Assembly (NCBI RefSeq): GCF_019900845.1
Contig: NZ_CP074570.1
Coordinates: 1,364,001-1,428,000, forward strand
Length of the DNA stretch: 64,000 nucleotides
Direction of reading: 5' to 3'
Source: Paraneptunicella aestuarii
GTDB taxonomy: Bacteria > Pseudomonadota > Gammaproteobacteria > Enterobacterales > Alteromonadaceae
Shown: positions 28,289-39,169 of the stretch, piece by piece
Layout: every line of letters starts with the position of its first letter
How positions within the stretch are numbered: the stretch's first letter is position 1
Position numbers and translations under genes: made by a program
Notes under the pieces: generated by a model
What the model was told of the DNA's origin: nothing
Database searches by the model: none
What the model saw: only the letters and a program-made list of their open reading frames with translations

Positions 28289-31200
28289 ATGCCAAAACGT
28301 ACAGATATTAAAAGCATACTGATTTTGGGTGCAGGCCCAATCGTTATCGGACAAGCCTGTGAATTCGATTATTCCGGTGCGCAAGCATGTAAGGCGTTAA
28401 GAGAAGAAGGCTATCGCGTTATTCTGGTGAACTCTAATCCGGCGACCATTATGACAGACCCGGAAATGGCTGATGCAACTTACATTGAGCCAATTCATTG
28501 GGAAGTTGTACGTAAGATCATTGAGAAAGAACGTCCGGATGCCATTTTGCCAACCATGGGTGGGCAAACGGCCTTGAACTGCGCACTGGACTTGAATCGC
28601 CATGGCGTGTTGAAAGAATTCGGTGTGGAGATGATTGGCGCGACGGCGGATGCCATTGATAAGGCGGAAGATCGTGAACGTTTCGACAAAGCCATGAAAA
28701 ACATCGGCTTGGAATGTCCGCGAGCCGAAATTGCTCATAATATGGAGCAAGCACTAGACGTTGTAAGCCGCATTGGTTTCCCTTGTATTATTCGTCCTTC
28801 TTTCACAATGGGTGGAACCGGTGGTGGTATCGCTTATAACATCGAAGAGTTTGAAGAAATCTGTCGCCGTGGCCTGGATTTATCTCCAACCAATGAATTA
28901 TTGATCGATGAATCACTGATTGGCTGGAAAGAATATGAAATGGAAGTGGTACGCGATAAAAATGACAACTGCATTATTGTCTGTGCCATTGAAAACTTCG
29001 ATGCGATGGGAGTTCACACCGGTGACTCCATTACCGTTGCGCCTGCGCAAACCTTAACGGATAAAGAATATCAAATTATGCGTAATGCCTCGCTTGCTGT
29101 ATTGCGAGAGATTGGCGTGGAAACCGGGGGCTCAAACGTTCAGTTTGGTATTTGCCCGGAGACCGGACGCATGGTTGTTATTGAAATGAACCCGCGTGTA
29201 TCGCGCTCTTCGGCGCTTGCGTCAAAAGCCACTGGCTTTCCTATTGCGAAAGTGGCTGCAAAGTTGGCTGTGGGTTATACGCTGGATGAGTTGGCAAACG
29301 ACATCACTGGTGGTTTAACGCCAGCTTCGTTTGAACCGTCTATCGACTATGTTGTGACTAAAATCCCTCGTTTTAACTTCGAGAAATTCCCCGGTTCTAA
29401 TGATCGCCTGACAACCCAGATGAAGTCTGTGGGTGAAGTCATGGCGATTGGACGTAACTTTCAAGAGTCAATGCAGAAAGCGTTACGTGGTCTTGAAACT
29501 GGGGTTTATGGCTTGGAGCCTATCGTTGATACCAGCGATGAAGAGAACCGTTCCAAAATTGTTCGTGAACTGCAGGAGCCTGGCTCAGACCGGATTTTCT
29601 ATATTGCTGATGCATTCCGCATGGGCATGTCGTTAGACGAGATCTTTACGTTAAGCCATGTAGATCCCTGGTTCCTGGTACAAATTCAGGATTTGGTGCT
29701 GCTGGAAGAAAAAGTACAGGAAGTCGGCGCTCCAGGCCTGGCTGGTGATTTTCTTCGAGTCCTTAAGCGTAAAGGCTTCTCAGACAAGCGTTTGGCTGAA
29801 CTGACAAAAGTTTCTGAAGACGATATTCGCAATATGCGCTGGGAGCGTGGTATTTACCCTGTATACAAGCGAGTCGATACTTGTGCTGCAGAGTTTTCAA
29901 CCAGCACGGCTTACATGTATTCTTCATATGATGAAGAATGTGAAGCGCAGCCCTCTGATAAAAATAAAATTATGGTATTGGGCGGTGGCCCAAACCGTAT
30001 TGGTCAGGGTATCGAGTTCGATTATTGCTGTGTTCATGCTGCCTTGGCTTTACGTGAAGATGGTTACGAAACCATTATGGTTAACTGTAACCCGGAAACT
30101 GTTTCTACCGATTATGACACCTCAGATCGCTTGTACTTTGAGCCTGTCACATTAGAAGATGTGTTGGAAATTGTACGAGTTGAGAAGCCTAAAGGCGTTA
30201 TCGTTCAATACGGCGGTCAAACCCCTCTTAAGTTAGCACGAGCATTGGAAGAAAATGGTGTGCCAATTATTGGTACGTCGCCAGATGCTATCGATCGTGC
30301 TGAAGACAGAAAACGTTTCCAGCAAATGGTGCATAAGCTGGGCCTAAAACAGCCTGCAAATGCGACTGTTAGTAGTTGGGATGAGGCGTTGCAGGAAGCG
30401 GAACAGATTGGTTTCCCTCTGGTTGTTCGCCCGTCCTATGTTTTAGGTGGTCGTGCCATGGAAATTGTGTACGACATGAAAGACCTGAAACGCTACCTGA
30501 CCGAAGCCGTAAGTGTGTCTAATGAAGCGCCAGTATTGCTGGATCGCTTCCTTGATGATGCTATTGAAGTTGACGTTGATGCAGTTTGTGACGGTGAAAA
30601 TGTTGTTATTGGCGGCATTATGGAGCATATCGAGCAGGCGGGCGTTCACTCAGGTGACTCAGCGTGTTCTCTACCCACTCATAGCTTACCAGAAGATATC
30701 CTCAATACTATGCGTGAGCAGGTGAAGGATATGGCACTGGAATTGGGTGTTATCGGTTTGATGAATACTCAGTTTGCGGTTAAAGATGGTGAAGTGTATT
30801 TAATCGAGGTTAATCCTCGCGCCGCCCGTACTGTGCCTTTTGTATCAAAAGCTACTGGTCGTCCGTTAGCTAAAGTCGCTGCTAGAGCGATGGTGGGACA
30901 GACGTTACCTGAACAAAATGTTGATAAGGAAATTATCCCACCATATTACTCTGTGAAAGAGGTTGTGATACCCTTTGCCAAATTCCACGGTGTTGATCCA
31001 TTAGTTGGGCCAGAAATGCGTTCAACGGGTGAGGTTATGGGGGTTGGTGAAACGTTTGTTGAAGCTTATGCAAAAGCCAGCCTGGGCATTGGTGAACCTG
31101 TACCTTCAAAAGGTAAGGTACTATTGTCACTCCGTGAAAAAGACAAAGCGCGCGCTGTTGAACTTGGCCGCTCCATGTTGCAAAAAGGCTTTAAACTGGA

Positions 31201-31507
31201 AGCGACAAAAGGTACAGCAAAAGTATTGAATGATTCAAATGTTGCATGTGGTGTGGTCAACAAGGTGTCGGAAGGTCGTCCGAATATTGTTGATGCCATT
31301 AAAAATGGTGAATACTGCTACATCATTAATACTACCGAAGGGCGAAAGGCTATCACGGATTCGGTGTATATCCGTCGCGAAGCATTGCTTGGAAAAGTGT
31401 CTTATTCAACCACAATGAATGGTGCTTTTGCGGCTGTAAATGCTCATGCAACAGACGATCGTAAATCAGTCAATTCTGTGCAGGAATTACATAAGAGATT
31501 GAATTAA
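28289..31507 (+). CDS. carB: Carbamoyl-phosphate synthase large subunit
   Basis: 1072 residues. Two homologous halves, each with an ATP-grasp domain: [20 protein letters not shown] in the first and [19 protein letters not shown] in the second, with [12 protein letters not shown] and [16 protein letters not shown] as the ATP-binding loops. The C-terminal MGS-like domain (about 940-1072) is the usual allosteric site. It makes carbamoyl phosphate from bicarbonate, ammonia (from CarA) and two ATP. The stop overlaps the greA start by one base (TAATG). Confidence 0.98.
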   Translation: MPKRTDIKSILILGAGPIVIGQACEFDYSGAQACKALREEGYRVILVNSNPATIMTDPEMADATYIEPIHWEVVRKIIEKERPDAILPTMGGQTALNCALDLNRHGVLKEFGVEMIGATADAIDKAEDRERFDKAMKNIGLECPRAEIAHNMEQALDVVSRIGFPCIIRPSFTMGGTGGGIAYNIEEFEEICRRGLDLSPTNELLIDESLIGWKEYEMEVVRDKNDNCIIVCAIENFDAMGVHTGDSITVAPAQTLTDKEYQIMRNASLAVLREIGVETGGSNVQFGICPETGRMVVIEMNPRVSRSSALASKATGFPIAKVAAKLAVGYTLDELANDITGGLTPASFEPSIDYVVTKIPRFNFEKFPGSNDRLTTQMKSVGEVMAIGRNFQESMQKALRGLETGVYGLEPIVDTSDEENRSKIVRELQEPGSDRIFYIADAFRMGMSLDEIFTLSHVDPWFLVQIQDLVLLEEKVQEVGAPGLAGDFLRVLKRKGFSDKRLAELTKVSEDDIRNMRWERGIYPVYKRVDTCAAEFSTSTAYMYSSYDEECEAQPSDKNKIMVLGGGPNRIGQGIEFDYCCVHAALALREDGYETIMVNCNPETVSTDYDTSDRLYFEPVTLEDVLEIVRVEKPKGVIVQYGGQTPLKLARALEENGVPIIGTSPDAIDRAEDRKRFQQMVHKLGLKQPANATVSSWDEALQEAEQIGFPLVVRPSYVLGGRAMEIVYDMKDLKRYLTEAVSVSNEAPVLLDRFLDDAIEVDVDAVCDGENVVIGGIMEHIEQAGVHSGDSACSLPTHSLPEDILNTMREQVKDMALELGVIGLMNTQFAVKDGEVYLIEVNPRAARTVPFVSKATGRPLAKVAARAMVGQTLPEQNVDKEIIPPYYSVKEVVIPFAKFHGVDPLVGPEMRSTGEVMGVGETFVEAYAKASLGIGEPVPSKGKVLLSLREKDKARAVELGRSMLQKGFKLEATKGTAKVLNDSNVACGVVNKVSEGRPNIVDAIKNGEYCYIINTTEGRKAITDSVYIRREALLGKVSYSTTMNGAFAAVNAHATDDRKSVNSVQELHKRLN

Positions 31508-31983
31508 TGAATAAAATACCAATGACGGCAGAGGGAGCTGAAAAGCTCCGTGCCGAGTTGAATGAGTTAAAATCGGTAAAAAGGCCCGCGATTATCAAAG
31601 CTATCGCGGAAGCTCGTGAACATGGTGATTTAAAAGAGAATGCTGAATACCATGCAGCTCGAGAACAGCAGGGCTTTTGTGAAGGACGCATTCAGGATAT
31701 CGAAGCGAAGTTGAGTAATGCTCAGATCATCGATGTGACTAAAATGCAAAACACCGGAAAAGTGATTTTTGGTGTGACGGTCACATTGTTGAATGTTGAT
31801 ACCGACGAAGAAACAACCTACAAAATTGTGGGTGATGATGAAGCTGATATCAAAAACAACCGGATTTCAGTGAATTCTCCCATTGCCAGAGGATTAATTG
31901 GGAAAGAAGTGGACGACGTAGTGACCATTCAAACCCCTTCTGGTGCAGTAGAGTTTGAAATCACGCAAGTGGAATATATTTAA
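31507..31983 (+). CDS. greA: Transcription elongation factor GreA
   Basis: 158 residues, full family length. N-terminal antiparallel coiled coil with [17 protein letters not shown] and the acidic tip region [20 protein letters not shown], whose acidic residues reach into RNA polymerase; C-terminal FKBP-like domain with [20 protein letters not shown]. It stimulates cleavage of backtracked RNA. Coupled to carB by a one-base stop/start overlap and closed by a strong bidirectional terminator. Confidence 0.98.
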   Translation: MNKIPMTAEGAEKLRAELNELKSVKRPAIIKAIAEAREHGDLKENAEYHAAREQQGFCEGRIQDIEAKLSNAQIIDVTKMQNTGKVIFGVTVTLLNVDTDEETTYKIVGDDEADIKNNRISVNSPIARGLIGKEVDDVVTIQTPSGAVEFEITQVEYI

Positions 31984-32001
31984 TTTATTGAAGCAATAAT
32001 G

Positions 32002-32034
32002 AAAACGGCGTCTTGTGACAAGACGCCGTTTTTT
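32002..32034. terminator. Bidirectional terminator between greA and yhbY
   Basis: AAAACGGCGTCTTG (32002-32015) and CAAGACGCCGTTTT (32019-32032) form a perfect 14-bp stem with a 3-base loop, flanked by A and T runs, serving both convergent genes. Confidence 0.95.
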
Positions 32035-32039
32035 ATGAG

Positions 32040-32336
32040 TTACTTTTTCGGTAACTCGATTTTGGGCTCATCGCTTTGGCGATAGATCACCAGCATATGT
32101 CCAATAACCTGTAGCTTTTCAGCGCCAGATTGCTGGACAATTGCATCCATCAAGGCCTTTTTCTCTTCTCTGTCTTCAGAGGGAACTTTCACCTTGATGA
32201 GTTCGTGATGTGATAATGCGTTGTCGATTTCGGTCAACACGTTTTCAGTCAGACCATTGCCGCCCACGAGTACTACGGGTTTCAGCGCATGCGCCAGCCC
32301 TTTTAAATATTGCTTTTGTTTGTTAGTTAATTTCAT
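32040..32336 (-). CDS. yhbY: YhbY, CRM-domain RNA-binding ribosome assembly protein
   Basis: 98 residues. Single CRS1/YhbY (CRM) domain: [20 protein letters not shown], then [18 protein letters not shown] and the basic [18 protein letters not shown]. It associates with pre-50S particles in E. coli. Convergent with greA, divergent from rlmE with an 83-base gap where both promoters must overlap; a minus-strand TAGAAT at 32380-32375 is a plausible -10. Start and length agree with the family. Confidence 0.95.
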   Translation of the reverse strand: MKLTNKQKQYLKGLAHALKPVVLVGGNGLTENVLTEIDNALSHHELIKVKVPSEDREEKKALMDAIVQQSGAEKLQVIGHMLVIYRQSDEPKIELPKK

Positions 32337-32361
32337 TTACAAAGAAATCATGTTTGAATAG

Positions 32362-32389
32362 CTTGAAAAGCGTTATTCTAGCGCCATCT
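32362..32389 (+). promoter_or_regulatory. Sigma-32 heat-shock promoter of rlmE-ftsH
   Basis: CTTGAA (32362-32367), 14 bases, CGCCATCT (32382-32389), one base off the CCCCATnT consensus. The heat-shock role of rlmE and ftsH in E. coli supports it. It overlaps the yhbY -10 on the other strand. Confidence 0.75.
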
Positions 32390-32419
32390 CTGTGCTATTC
32401 CCATTGTAATTGCAGTAAT

Positions 32420-33049
32420 ATGACCAAGAAAAAACATTCTGGTAGTAGTAAACGGTGGTTGAAGGAGCACTTTGACGACAAATATGTGCAAATGGCTCAG
32501 AAGCAAGGGCTTCGTTCCCGAGCCGTTTTCAAGTTGGATGAGATCCAACAAAAAGATAAGTTGATTAAGCCGGGCATGTGCGTGGTTGACCTTGGCGCAG
32601 CGCCGGGTGGATGGTCACAATATGCTGTGGATGTGGTGGGTGACAAGGGGCAAGTGATTGCTTGCGACATATTACCCATGGATTCCATCGCAGGTGTTGA
32701 CTTTCTTGAAGGTGATTTTAGAGAGGAAGCAGTATTGGATGCTTTGCTGGATAGAATCGGTGGTCGGAATGTTGATGTTGTGATGTCCGATATGGCACCC
32801 AATATGAGTGGTAACGATTCCGTTGACCAGTCCCGTGCAATGTATTTGGTTGAGTTGGCTTTGGATATGTGTAACGAAGTATTGAAGCCGAATGGCAGTT
32901 TTGTTGCTAAAGTTTTTCAAGGAGCTGGATTCGAGGAGTATTTCAAAGCATTAAAACAAAGGTTTCAGGTGGTGAAAACCCGTAAACCTGACTCATCCAG
33001 AGCTCGTTCGCGAGAAGTCTATTTGGTGGCGACTGGCTGGAAACTGTAG
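32420..33049 (+). CDS. rlmE: 23S rRNA (uridine-2552-2'-O) methyltransferase RlmE
   Basis: 209 residues from ATG 32420. FtsJ/RrmJ family: [20 protein letters not shown], the SAM-binding [16 protein letters not shown], the Asp of [12 protein letters not shown] and the catalytic Lys in [12 protein letters not shown] complete the K-D-K-E set. It methylates U2552 of 23S rRNA late in 50S assembly. A longer in-frame start at 32354 is rejected because it overlaps the promoter. ftsH follows 69 bases on, as in E. coli. Confidence 0.97.
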   Translation: MTKKKHSGSSKRWLKEHFDDKYVQMAQKQGLRSRAVFKLDEIQQKDKLIKPGMCVVDLGAAPGGWSQYAVDVVGDKGQVIACDILPMDSIAGVDFLEGDFREEAVLDALLDRIGGRNVDVVMSDMAPNMSGNDSVDQSRAMYLVELALDMCNEVLKPNGSFVAKVFQGAGFEEYFKALKQRFQVVKTRKPDSSRARSREVYLVATGWKL

Positions 33050-33118
33050 TAGGCTTGACCAAAAGCAAGAATAGCTACTACTGATTGCTAAATTTTAGAT
33101 AGATTGAGGTTTTGTAAA

Positions 33119-35083
33119 TTGAGTGACATGGCAAAAAATTTGATTCTCTGGCTCGTCATTGCTGTTGTTTTGATGTCAGTATTTCAGAGTTTCGCGCCTA
33201 ATGACGGCTCTAGAAAACAGACTGATTATACCCAGTTTATTCAGGACGTTCGTCAGGATCTTGTGCGCGAAGTACACATTGAAGGCCGAGAAATCAAAGG
33301 GCTTAAACGGACTGGTGAAAGCTTCACTACTTATTTGCCGACGTCTTACGATGAGTATTTGTTGAATGACTTGATTCAACATAACGTAAGAGTGTTTGGT
33401 GAACCGCCTGAAGAAACATCTCTGATTACTTCTATTTTCATTTCCTGGTTCCCAATGCTGTTATTGATTGGCGTATGGATTTTCTTCATGCGACAAATGC
33501 AGGGCGGCGGCGGCCGAGGAGCGATGTCTTTTGGTAAAAGTAAAGCTCGTTTGTTAGGTGAAGACCAAATTAAGACCACGTTTGCTGACGTTGCAGGTTG
33601 TGATGAAGCAAAAGAAGAAGTGACTGAACTGGTAGACTTCCTGCGTGATCCAACCAAGTTCCAGAAACTGGGCGGTAAAATTCCAACAGGTGTTTTGATG
33701 GTTGGCCCTCCAGGTACAGGTAAAACCTTATTGGCAAAAGCCATTGCTGGTGAAGCCAAAGTACCTTTCTTTACTATTTCTGGTTCTGATTTCGTTGAGA
33801 TGTTCGTGGGTGTTGGTGCATCTCGTGTCCGTGACATGTTTGAACAAGCCAAGAAATCGGCACCTTGTATTATCTTTATCGACGAGATTGACGCTGTAGG
33901 TCGCCAACGCGGTGCTGGCTTAGGTGGTGGACATGACGAGCGTGAGCAAACCTTGAACCAGATGTTGGTTGAGATGGATGGTTTTGAAGGGCATGAAGGT
34001 ATCATCGTTATTGCCGCCACTAACCGTCCTGATGTACTGGATCCTGCATTGTTGCGTCCGGGTCGTTTTGACCGTCAGGTTGTCGTTGGCTTACCTGATA
34101 TTCGTGGTCGTGAACAAATCTTAAAAGTACATATGCGTAAAGTGCCTATTGCTGACAATGTTGAAGCATCGGTTATTGCACGTGGTACTCCTGGTTTCTC
34201 AGGCGCTGATTTGGCTAACCTGGTGAACGAAGCGGCATTGTTTGCTGCCAGAGCCAATAAGCGTCTGGTTGCAATGGAAGAATTTGATAAAGCCAAAGAC
34301 AAGATCCTGATGGGTACTGAACGACGTTCCATGGTGATGTCTGAAGAAGAAAAGACCATGACGGCGTATCACGAAGCGGGTCACGCTATTGTGGGACGAT
34401 TGGTGCCTGAACATGATCCTGTCTATAAGGTTTCGATTATTCCTCGTGGACGCGCTTTAGGTGTGACTATGTATTTGCCTGAACAGGATCGTGTCAGTCA
34501 CAGTAAACGACATTTAGAGAGTATGATTTCCAGCTTGTTTGGTGGTCGTATCGCTGAACAGATCATTTATGGTGATGACAAGGTTACAACAGGGGCATCT
34601 AACGATATTGAGCGCGCTACTGATATCGCTCGTAAAATGGTAACTCAGTGGGGCTTGTCGAGCAAAATGGGGCCTATGCTGTACGCGGAAGAAGAGGGCG
34701 AAGTGTTCCTTGGTCGTAGCGTTGCCAAAGCGAAGCATATGTCTGACGATACTGCCCGTGCTATTGATGCCGAGATTAAGTCAGTGATTGATCGCAACTA
34801 TGAGCGTGCCGTTGGCATTCTGAAAGAGAATATGGATATTTTGCATGCCATGAAAGATGCGTTGATGAAATATGAAACCATTGATGCGAAGCAGATTGAT
34901 GACTTGATGGAGCGCAGAGACGTCCGTCCTCCTGCTGACTGGCAAGAGTCAAATAGCGATGATAGCAAGCCGACTGGTGGCGCGACCGCATCTGATGTTA
35001 AATCAGAAGAAAAAGTCGATGAGGAAGAAAAATCACGAGGCAAGGATCCTGACCTTGGTAAACCAGGCGATCTGCCACACTAG
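33119..35083 (+). CDS. ftsH: ATP-dependent zinc metalloprotease FtsH
   Basis: About 654 residues from TTG 33119 (MSDMAKN...), or 651 from ATG 33128. Inner-membrane hexameric AAA protease: two membrane segments (about 5-25 and 100-120) flank a periplasmic domain, then Walker A GPPGTGKT, Walker [16 protein letters not shown] region and the zinc-site HEAGH ([12 protein letters not shown]). It degrades RpoH, LpxC and damaged membrane proteins. GAGG at 33105-33108 favours the TTG start. The acidic Lys/Glu-rich tail ends [10 protein letters not shown]. Co-transcribed with rlmE from a heat-shock promoter. Confidence 0.97.
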   Translation: MSDMAKNLILWLVIAVVLMSVFQSFAPNDGSRKQTDYTQFIQDVRQDLVREVHIEGREIKGLKRTGESFTTYLPTSYDEYLLNDLIQHNVRVFGEPPEETSLITSIFISWFPMLLLIGVWIFFMRQMQGGGGRGAMSFGKSKARLLGEDQIKTTFADVAGCDEAKEEVTELVDFLRDPTKFQKLGGKIPTGVLMVGPPGTGKTLLAKAIAGEAKVPFFTISGSDFVEMFVGVGASRVRDMFEQAKKSAPCIIFIDEIDAVGRQRGAGLGGGHDEREQTLNQMLVEMDGFEGHEGIIVIAATNRPDVLDPALLRPGRFDRQVVVGLPDIRGREQILKVHMRKVPIADNVEASVIARGTPGFSGADLANLVNEAALFAARANKRLVAMEEFDKAKDKILMGTERRSMVMSEEEKTMTAYHEAGHAIVGRLVPEHDPVYKVSIIPRGRALGVTMYLPEQDRVSHSKRHLESMISSLFGGRIAEQIIYGDDKVTTGASNDIERATDIARKMVTQWGLSSKMGPMLYAEEEGEVFLGRSVAKAKHMSDDTARAIDAEIKSVIDRNYERAVGILKENMDILHAMKDALMKYETIDAKQIDDLMERRDVRPPADWQESNSDDSKPTGGATASDVKSEEKVDEEEKSRGKDPDLGKPGDLPH

Positions 35084-35107
35084 TTCGTTGAAATAATGTT
35101 TATGCTA

Positions 35108-35136
35108 AAAACGCCTCTATTGAGAGGCGTTTTTTT
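35108..35136 (+). terminator. Intrinsic terminator after ftsH
   Basis: AAAACGCCTC (35108-35117) pairs with GAGGCGTTTT (35124-35133), 6-base loop, followed by more T. folP starts 22 bases later, so folP may depend partly on read-through or another promoter. Confidence 0.92.
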
Positions 35137-35157
35137 CGTTTTTATCTGTTGTGAGAA

Positions 35158-35976
35158 ATGAAATTTAGAAATAAAACCCTGTCATTAAATTCGCCACAGG
35201 TTATGGGGATTTTAAATGTTACCCCTGACTCTTTTTCTGATGGTGGCAAGTTTAATCATATGGATGCTGCATTAGCGCAAGCAGAACAAATGGTAAAGGA
35301 TGGCGCTACCATTCTTGATATTGGTGGTGAGTCAACTCGTCCCGGCGCAGAGGATGTCCCGGAAGCGCTTGAGTTACAACGAGTCATCCCCATAATTGAA
35401 GCCCTTAGCACACGGTTTGATGTTGTTCTTTCAATTGACACCAGTAAAGCTGTTGTTATGCGTGAAGCCGTAGTTGCGGGAGCTGACCTGATTAATGATG
35501 TTTGTGCTCTGCAATTAGAAGGAGCATTACAAGTGGCGGCTGAAACTGATGCTGCAATTTGCCTGATGCACATGCAGGGTCAGCCTCGAACAATGCAGTT
35601 GTCTCCTGAGTATGAAAATGTGATTCAGGATGTAAAGGCCTTCTTGCAACAGCGAATGCAGGCATGTATTGATTCCGGGATCAGTAAAGATCGTTTAATC
35701 ATCGATCCAGGGTTTGGTTTTGGCAAAACCTTACAGCATAACTGTGATTTGCTGGCTGGCATCTCCAGGTTTCATGATCTGAGAGCTCCTGTTTTGGTTG
35801 GCGTTTCAAGAAAATCCATGTTTGGAGCTTTATTAGGGCGAGACGTTAATGAGCGCCTAGTACCCAGCGTAGTTGCTGCGGTTTTAGCGGCACAACAGGG
35901 CGCGGCGATTTTGAGAGTTCATGATGTGAAAGAAACCGTGGACGCGTTAAAACTATTGAGTATTACACAACGCTAA
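35158..35976 (+). CDS. folP: Dihydropteroate synthase
   Basis: 272 residues. Signature 1 VMGILNVTPDSFSDGG (15-30) and signature 2 ILDIGGESTRPGAEDV (53-68) are intact; SIDTSKAVVMREAV, LMHMQGQPRTMQ, IIDPGFGFGKTLQHN and VGVSRKSMFG supply the pterin and sulfonamide-site loops. It joins p-aminobenzoate to the pterin for folate synthesis. The folP-glmM order after ftsH is the classic gammaproteobacterial one. No change typical of sulfonamide resistance can be judged by eye. Confidence 0.97.
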   Translation: MKFRNKTLSLNSPQVMGILNVTPDSFSDGGKFNHMDAALAQAEQMVKDGATILDIGGESTRPGAEDVPEALELQRVIPIIEALSTRFDVVLSIDTSKAVVMREAVVAGADLINDVCALQLEGALQVAAETDAAICLMHMQGQPRTMQLSPEYENVIQDVKAFLQQRMQACIDSGISKDRLIIDPGFGFGKTLQHNCDLLAGISRFHDLRAPVLVGVSRKSMFGALLGRDVNERLVPSVVAAVLAAQQGAAILRVHDVKETVDALKLLSITQR

Positions 35977-36249
35977 ATAGCTGTTCCAAACTATCAGTCA
36001 GCAACAGAAAGTTTTGAGCAGACCCTCAGCCCTGCTTTTCACTTAATGAATCGGCGAAGCGGCTGTGGAGCCTCAATGGATTGATTCACGGCGAGTCTGC
36101 GATAAATTTCTGTGGCTGACTTGCAGTTAAGCACACTTATTTAGGTCAACACGTCCTAAGTAGCGTTAACTATTTGTTCTGCGATTGGACTTAACATTGA
36201 TGATGTAAGAAGTCTATCGCAAAAAGACAATTGGGAATGAACAAGAATA

Positions 36250-37587
36250 ATGACTAAAAGACAGTATTTTGGAACAGATGGTATTCGTGGCAAAGTTGGC
36301 GAAAACCTGATTAATCCTGAATTTGTGACCAAACTCGGTTGGGCTGCAGGTAAAGTGCTAGCCGGGCGAGGAACGAATAAGGTGCTGGTGGGGAAAGACA
36401 CTCGTATCTCTGGGTATATGTTGGAATCGGCTCTGGAAGCTGGACTTTCAGCTGCCGGAATTGATATTGGCTTATTGGGGCCAATGCCGACACCTGCTAT
36501 TGCTTATCTAACCAAAACCTTTCGCTCCGAAGCTGGTATTGTGATTAGTGCTTCACACAATCCTTATTACGATAACGGTATTAAATTCTTCTCTTCTGAC
36601 GGCTTTAAACTGGACGATGATATTGAGCTGGCGATAGAAGCTCAAATGGCGAAGCCAATGGTGTGCGTTGACTCAAACAAACTGGGTAAAGCTTCTCGTG
36701 TGCAGGATGCTGCTGGTCGTTATATTGAATTCTGTAAAGGTAATTTTCCGTCTGAATTATCGCTAACCGGGTTAAAGATTGTGGTTGATTGTGCGCATGG
36801 CGCAACTTACCACATTGCTCCTAATGTTTTGCGGGAACTGGGCGCTGATGTCATTGAAATTGGAACAAAACCTGATGGTTTGAATATCAATGACAAAGTG
36901 GGTGCTACCGCGATGGAAGCGGTAACGCAACGTGTTCTTGATGAAAAAGCCGACCTTGGTTTTGCGTTGGATGGTGATGGTGATCGCATCATGATGGTCG
37001 ATCATCTGGGTAATGTTGTCGATGGTGACGAAATTGTTTATATCATTGCCCGCGATGCGCTGAAATCCGGTCGTTTACAAGGCGGGGTTGTTGGCACTCA
37101 AATGAGTAATATGGGGCTGGAAAAAGCGCTGAAAAAACTCAGTGTTCCTTTTGCTCGCAGTAAAGTTGGCGACCGTTACGTGATGGAACTACTACAGCAG
37201 AAAGGCTGGAGTATTGGTGGAGAAAGCTCTGGTCATATTTTGAATTTGGCTCAGTCCTCTACGGGCGATGGTATTGTTTCAGGGTTGCAGGTGATTGCTG
37301 CCATGTTGCATTCAGGCTTGACTCTCGCTGAATTACGCATGGGTATGGAGAAGTTCCCACAACGATTAATCAATGTGCGCTTTGCATCAGGTTTAGACCC
37401 ATTAGCGAACGATAAGGTAAAAGCCTCTGTCGCTGATGCCGAAAAAGGTTTGGCAAATAATGGACGAGTATTATTGAGAAAGAGTGGAACAGAACCCGTC
37501 ATTCGAGTCATGGTGGAAGCGCAACATGAAAATGATGCGAATCATTGGGCGGAGCACATTGCACAGGCCGTTGAAGCTGCTGTGTAA
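36250..37587 (+). CDS. glmM: Phosphoglucosamine mutase
   Basis: 445 residues. [12 protein letters not shown] at the N-terminus, the phosphoserine loop [17 protein letters not shown] (Ser about 102), the metal loop [12 protein letters not shown], the sugar-binding GGESSGHI and the phosphate loop [14 protein letters not shown] are all present. It interconverts glucosamine-6-phosphate and glucosamine-1-phosphate for cell-wall and LPS precursors. It lies 273 bases after folP, a gap with no clear gene, and is closed by an intrinsic terminator. Confidence 0.98.
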   Translation: MTKRQYFGTDGIRGKVGENLINPEFVTKLGWAAGKVLAGRGTNKVLVGKDTRISGYMLESALEAGLSAAGIDIGLLGPMPTPAIAYLTKTFRSEAGIVISASHNPYYDNGIKFFSSDGFKLDDDIELAIEAQMAKPMVCVDSNKLGKASRVQDAAGRYIEFCKGNFPSELSLTGLKIVVDCAHGATYHIAPNVLRELGADVIEIGTKPDGLNINDKVGATAMEAVTQRVLDEKADLGFALDGDGDRIMMVDHLGNVVDGDEIVYIIARDALKSGRLQGGVVGTQMSNMGLEKALKKLSVPFARSKVGDRYVMELLQQKGWSIGGESSGHILNLAQSSTGDGIVSGLQVIAAMLHSGLTLAELRMGMEKFPQRLINVRFASGLDPLANDKVKASVADAEKGLANNGRVLLRKSGTEPVIRVMVEAQHENDANHWAEHIAQAVEAAV

Positions 37588-37591
37588 TGTT

Positions 37592-37623
37592 GCGTTCAAA
37601 TAGTGTTTGTTTGAACGCTTTTT
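37592..37623 (+). terminator. Intrinsic terminator of glmM
   Basis: GCGTTCAAA (37592-37600) pairs with TTTGAACGC (37610-37618), 9-base loop, then five T. It isolates glmM from tpiA. Confidence 0.92.
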
Positions 37624-37669
37624 ATACGTTTTGGATGAGTGTCATACTCAGTTGCAAATAAGTTTCCAG

Positions 37670-37702
37670 TTTGACATAAATTACGGGCTGATTTATGTCA
37701 AA
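37670..37702 (+). promoter_or_regulatory. Perfect inverted repeat with promoter elements upstream of tpiA
   Basis: TTTGACATAAAT (37670-37681) and ATTTATGTCAAA (37691-37702) are exact reverse complements with a 9-base spacer. The left arm contains TTGACA; 17 bases on, TATGTC (37694-37699) could be the -10. This looks like an operator laid over a promoter for tpiA-secG, 125 bases before the tpiA ATG. Confidence 0.6.
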
Positions 37703-37826
37703 AAACTTGTAACTTTTGTCGGCGTCCGTTAATATCTCGCCCGCTTTTTTGAAGGGTGTTTACGGCTGGCAAAGACGGTTAAATATACAGTTATTGCTAA
37801 TAGCTTGAATAAACTCAGGTGGATAA

Positions 37827-38570
37827 ATGAATACAATGCGACAAAAAATGGTTGCCGGAAACTGGAAACAGAATGGTGATCAGGCGCTTGTCAAAACCAT
37901 GCAGGACGGTTTGTCAAAGCTGGCTTTCAATGGTGTTGAAGTAGTTGTATGTCCTCCTTTTCCTTATCTTGGCGCATTTGAAGCAAAGGGTTTCAAACTG
38001 GGCGCCCAGAATTTGAGTTTGCACGACTCTGGAGCTCACACAGGTGAAGTGTCGGGTTCTATGCTTAAGGAAGTGGGTTGCCAATATGTTATTGTTGGTC
38101 ATTCTGAAAGACGTGCAGACAATAGCGAAGACAACGATGTTGTCGCGCAGAAAGTACAACAGGCACTTGCTGCAGGTTTGACCCCTGTACTGTGTTTTGG
38201 CGAATCAGAACAGGTTCGCGATTCAGGTCAGTTGTTCGATTTTATTCAATCGCAACTGGAGCCTGTTATTGCTTTGATAGGTGTTGCAAGATTAGCCGAG
38301 ACAGTTTTAGCTTACGAGCCAATTTGGGCTATAGGTACAGGTAGAACAGCGACACCAGAACAAGCGCAAGAGGTACATCAATTTGTGCGGTCTTATATCG
38401 CTGAAAAAGATGCCTCGGTTGCTGCCAACTTAACCATTTTGTATGGTGGCAGTGTTAAGGCTGATAATGCCGAGCTATTATTTGCCCAGCCAGATATTGA
38501 TGGTGGCTTGATTGGCGGAGCGAGCTTGAAATTGGATGACTTTGTCGCCATATGCCAAGCGGCAGAATAA
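37827..38570 (+). CDS. tpiA: Triosephosphate isomerase
   Basis: 247 residues, the usual TIM length. Catalytic Lys in VAGNWKQNGD (8-17), His in YVIVGHSERR (about 95) and Glu in YEPIWAIGTG (about 165), plus the flexible loop and phosphate-binding YGGSVKADNA and GGLIGGASL. It interconverts dihydroxyacetone phosphate and glyceraldehyde-3-phosphate in glycolysis. secG follows after 13 bases, so the two are co-transcribed, a common arrangement. Confidence 0.98.
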   Translation: MNTMRQKMVAGNWKQNGDQALVKTMQDGLSKLAFNGVEVVVCPPFPYLGAFEAKGFKLGAQNLSLHDSGAHTGEVSGSMLKEVGCQYVIVGHSERRADNSEDNDVVAQKVQQALAAGLTPVLCFGESEQVRDSGQLFDFIQSQLEPVIALIGVARLAETVLAYEPIWAIGTGRTATPEQAQEVHQFVRSYIAEKDASVAANLTILYGGSVKADNAELLFAQPDIDGGLIGGASLKLDDFVAICQAAE

Positions 38571-38583
38571 GTAGAGATAAATA

Positions 38584-39012
38584 ATGTACGAAATTCTTTT
38601 AGTGATCGATTTGATTGTTGCTTTGATGTTGATCGGCTTGGTGTTGATCCAGCAAGGTAAAGGTGCTGACATGGGCGCTTCTTTCGGGGCTGGTGGCTCA
38701 AATACTGTATTTGGTTCAACCGGTTCAGGAAACTTCCTGACACGCTCCACTGCTATTTTGGCAACGTTATTCTTCATTATTAACCTGGCATTGGGTAGCA
38801 TGTCTGGTAATGTTGAAAAGAACGTTGACGAGTGGCAAAACCTAAGTGATCCAGCTGTGAAAATGACTCCGGCTGATGCAGATGTTCCATCTGTAACTAT
38901 TGCTCCAGGTAGCAACGATGTTCCTGTTGAAACAGTTGAACCTAAGGCACCTGAAGCGTCTCAGGAAGTAGCTCAAGAAGAGAAACCTGCCGACGATAAC
39001 GGTAGCAACTAA
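38584..39012 (+). CDS. secG: Preprotein translocase subunit SecG
   Basis: 142 residues. Two membrane segments (about 4-24 and 52-72) flank the conserved cytoplasmic loop LIQQGKGADMGASFGAGGSN, then FGSTGSGNFLTRSTAIL. SecG helps SecYE move proteins through the inner membrane. The C-terminal half (about 75-142) is a long acidic, Pro/Val/Glu-rich tail, longer than in the roughly 110-residue E. coli protein. Overlapping operon with tpiA; tRNA-Leu lies 72 bases downstream. Confidence 0.95.
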   Translation: MYEILLVIDLIVALMLIGLVLIQQGKGADMGASFGAGGSNTVFGSTGSGNFLTRSTAILATLFFIINLALGSMSGNVEKNVDEWQNLSDPAVKMTPADADVPSVTIAPGSNDVPVETVEPKAPEASQEVAQEEKPADDNGSN

Positions 39013-39084
39013 GCTCCTCAAAGCTTATTAGTAGAATTTAAACAAGTGTGAGCTACTTGTTATCAACAAGCTCAAATAGTCTAC

Positions 39085-39169
39085 GCGGAAGTGGTGGAAT
39101 TGGTAGACACGCCATCTTGAGGGGGTGGTGGCTTAGGCCGTGCGGGTTCAAGTCCCGCTTTCCGCACCA
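39085..39169 (+). tRNA. tRNA-Leu (anticodon GAG)
   Basis: 85 bases including the encoded CCA. Acceptor GCGGAAG pairs with CTTTCCGC at the end; the D-arm region is GTGGAATTGGTAGACAC; anticodon loop TTGAGGG gives GAG; a long variable arm and T-arm GGTTCAAGTCC follow. It corresponds by position (after secG) to E. coli leuU. Confidence 0.96.

Noticed and set aside
32354..32419. In-frame extension of rlmE
   Set aside because: It contains the heat-shock promoter; [13 protein letters not shown] at 32420 fits the family.
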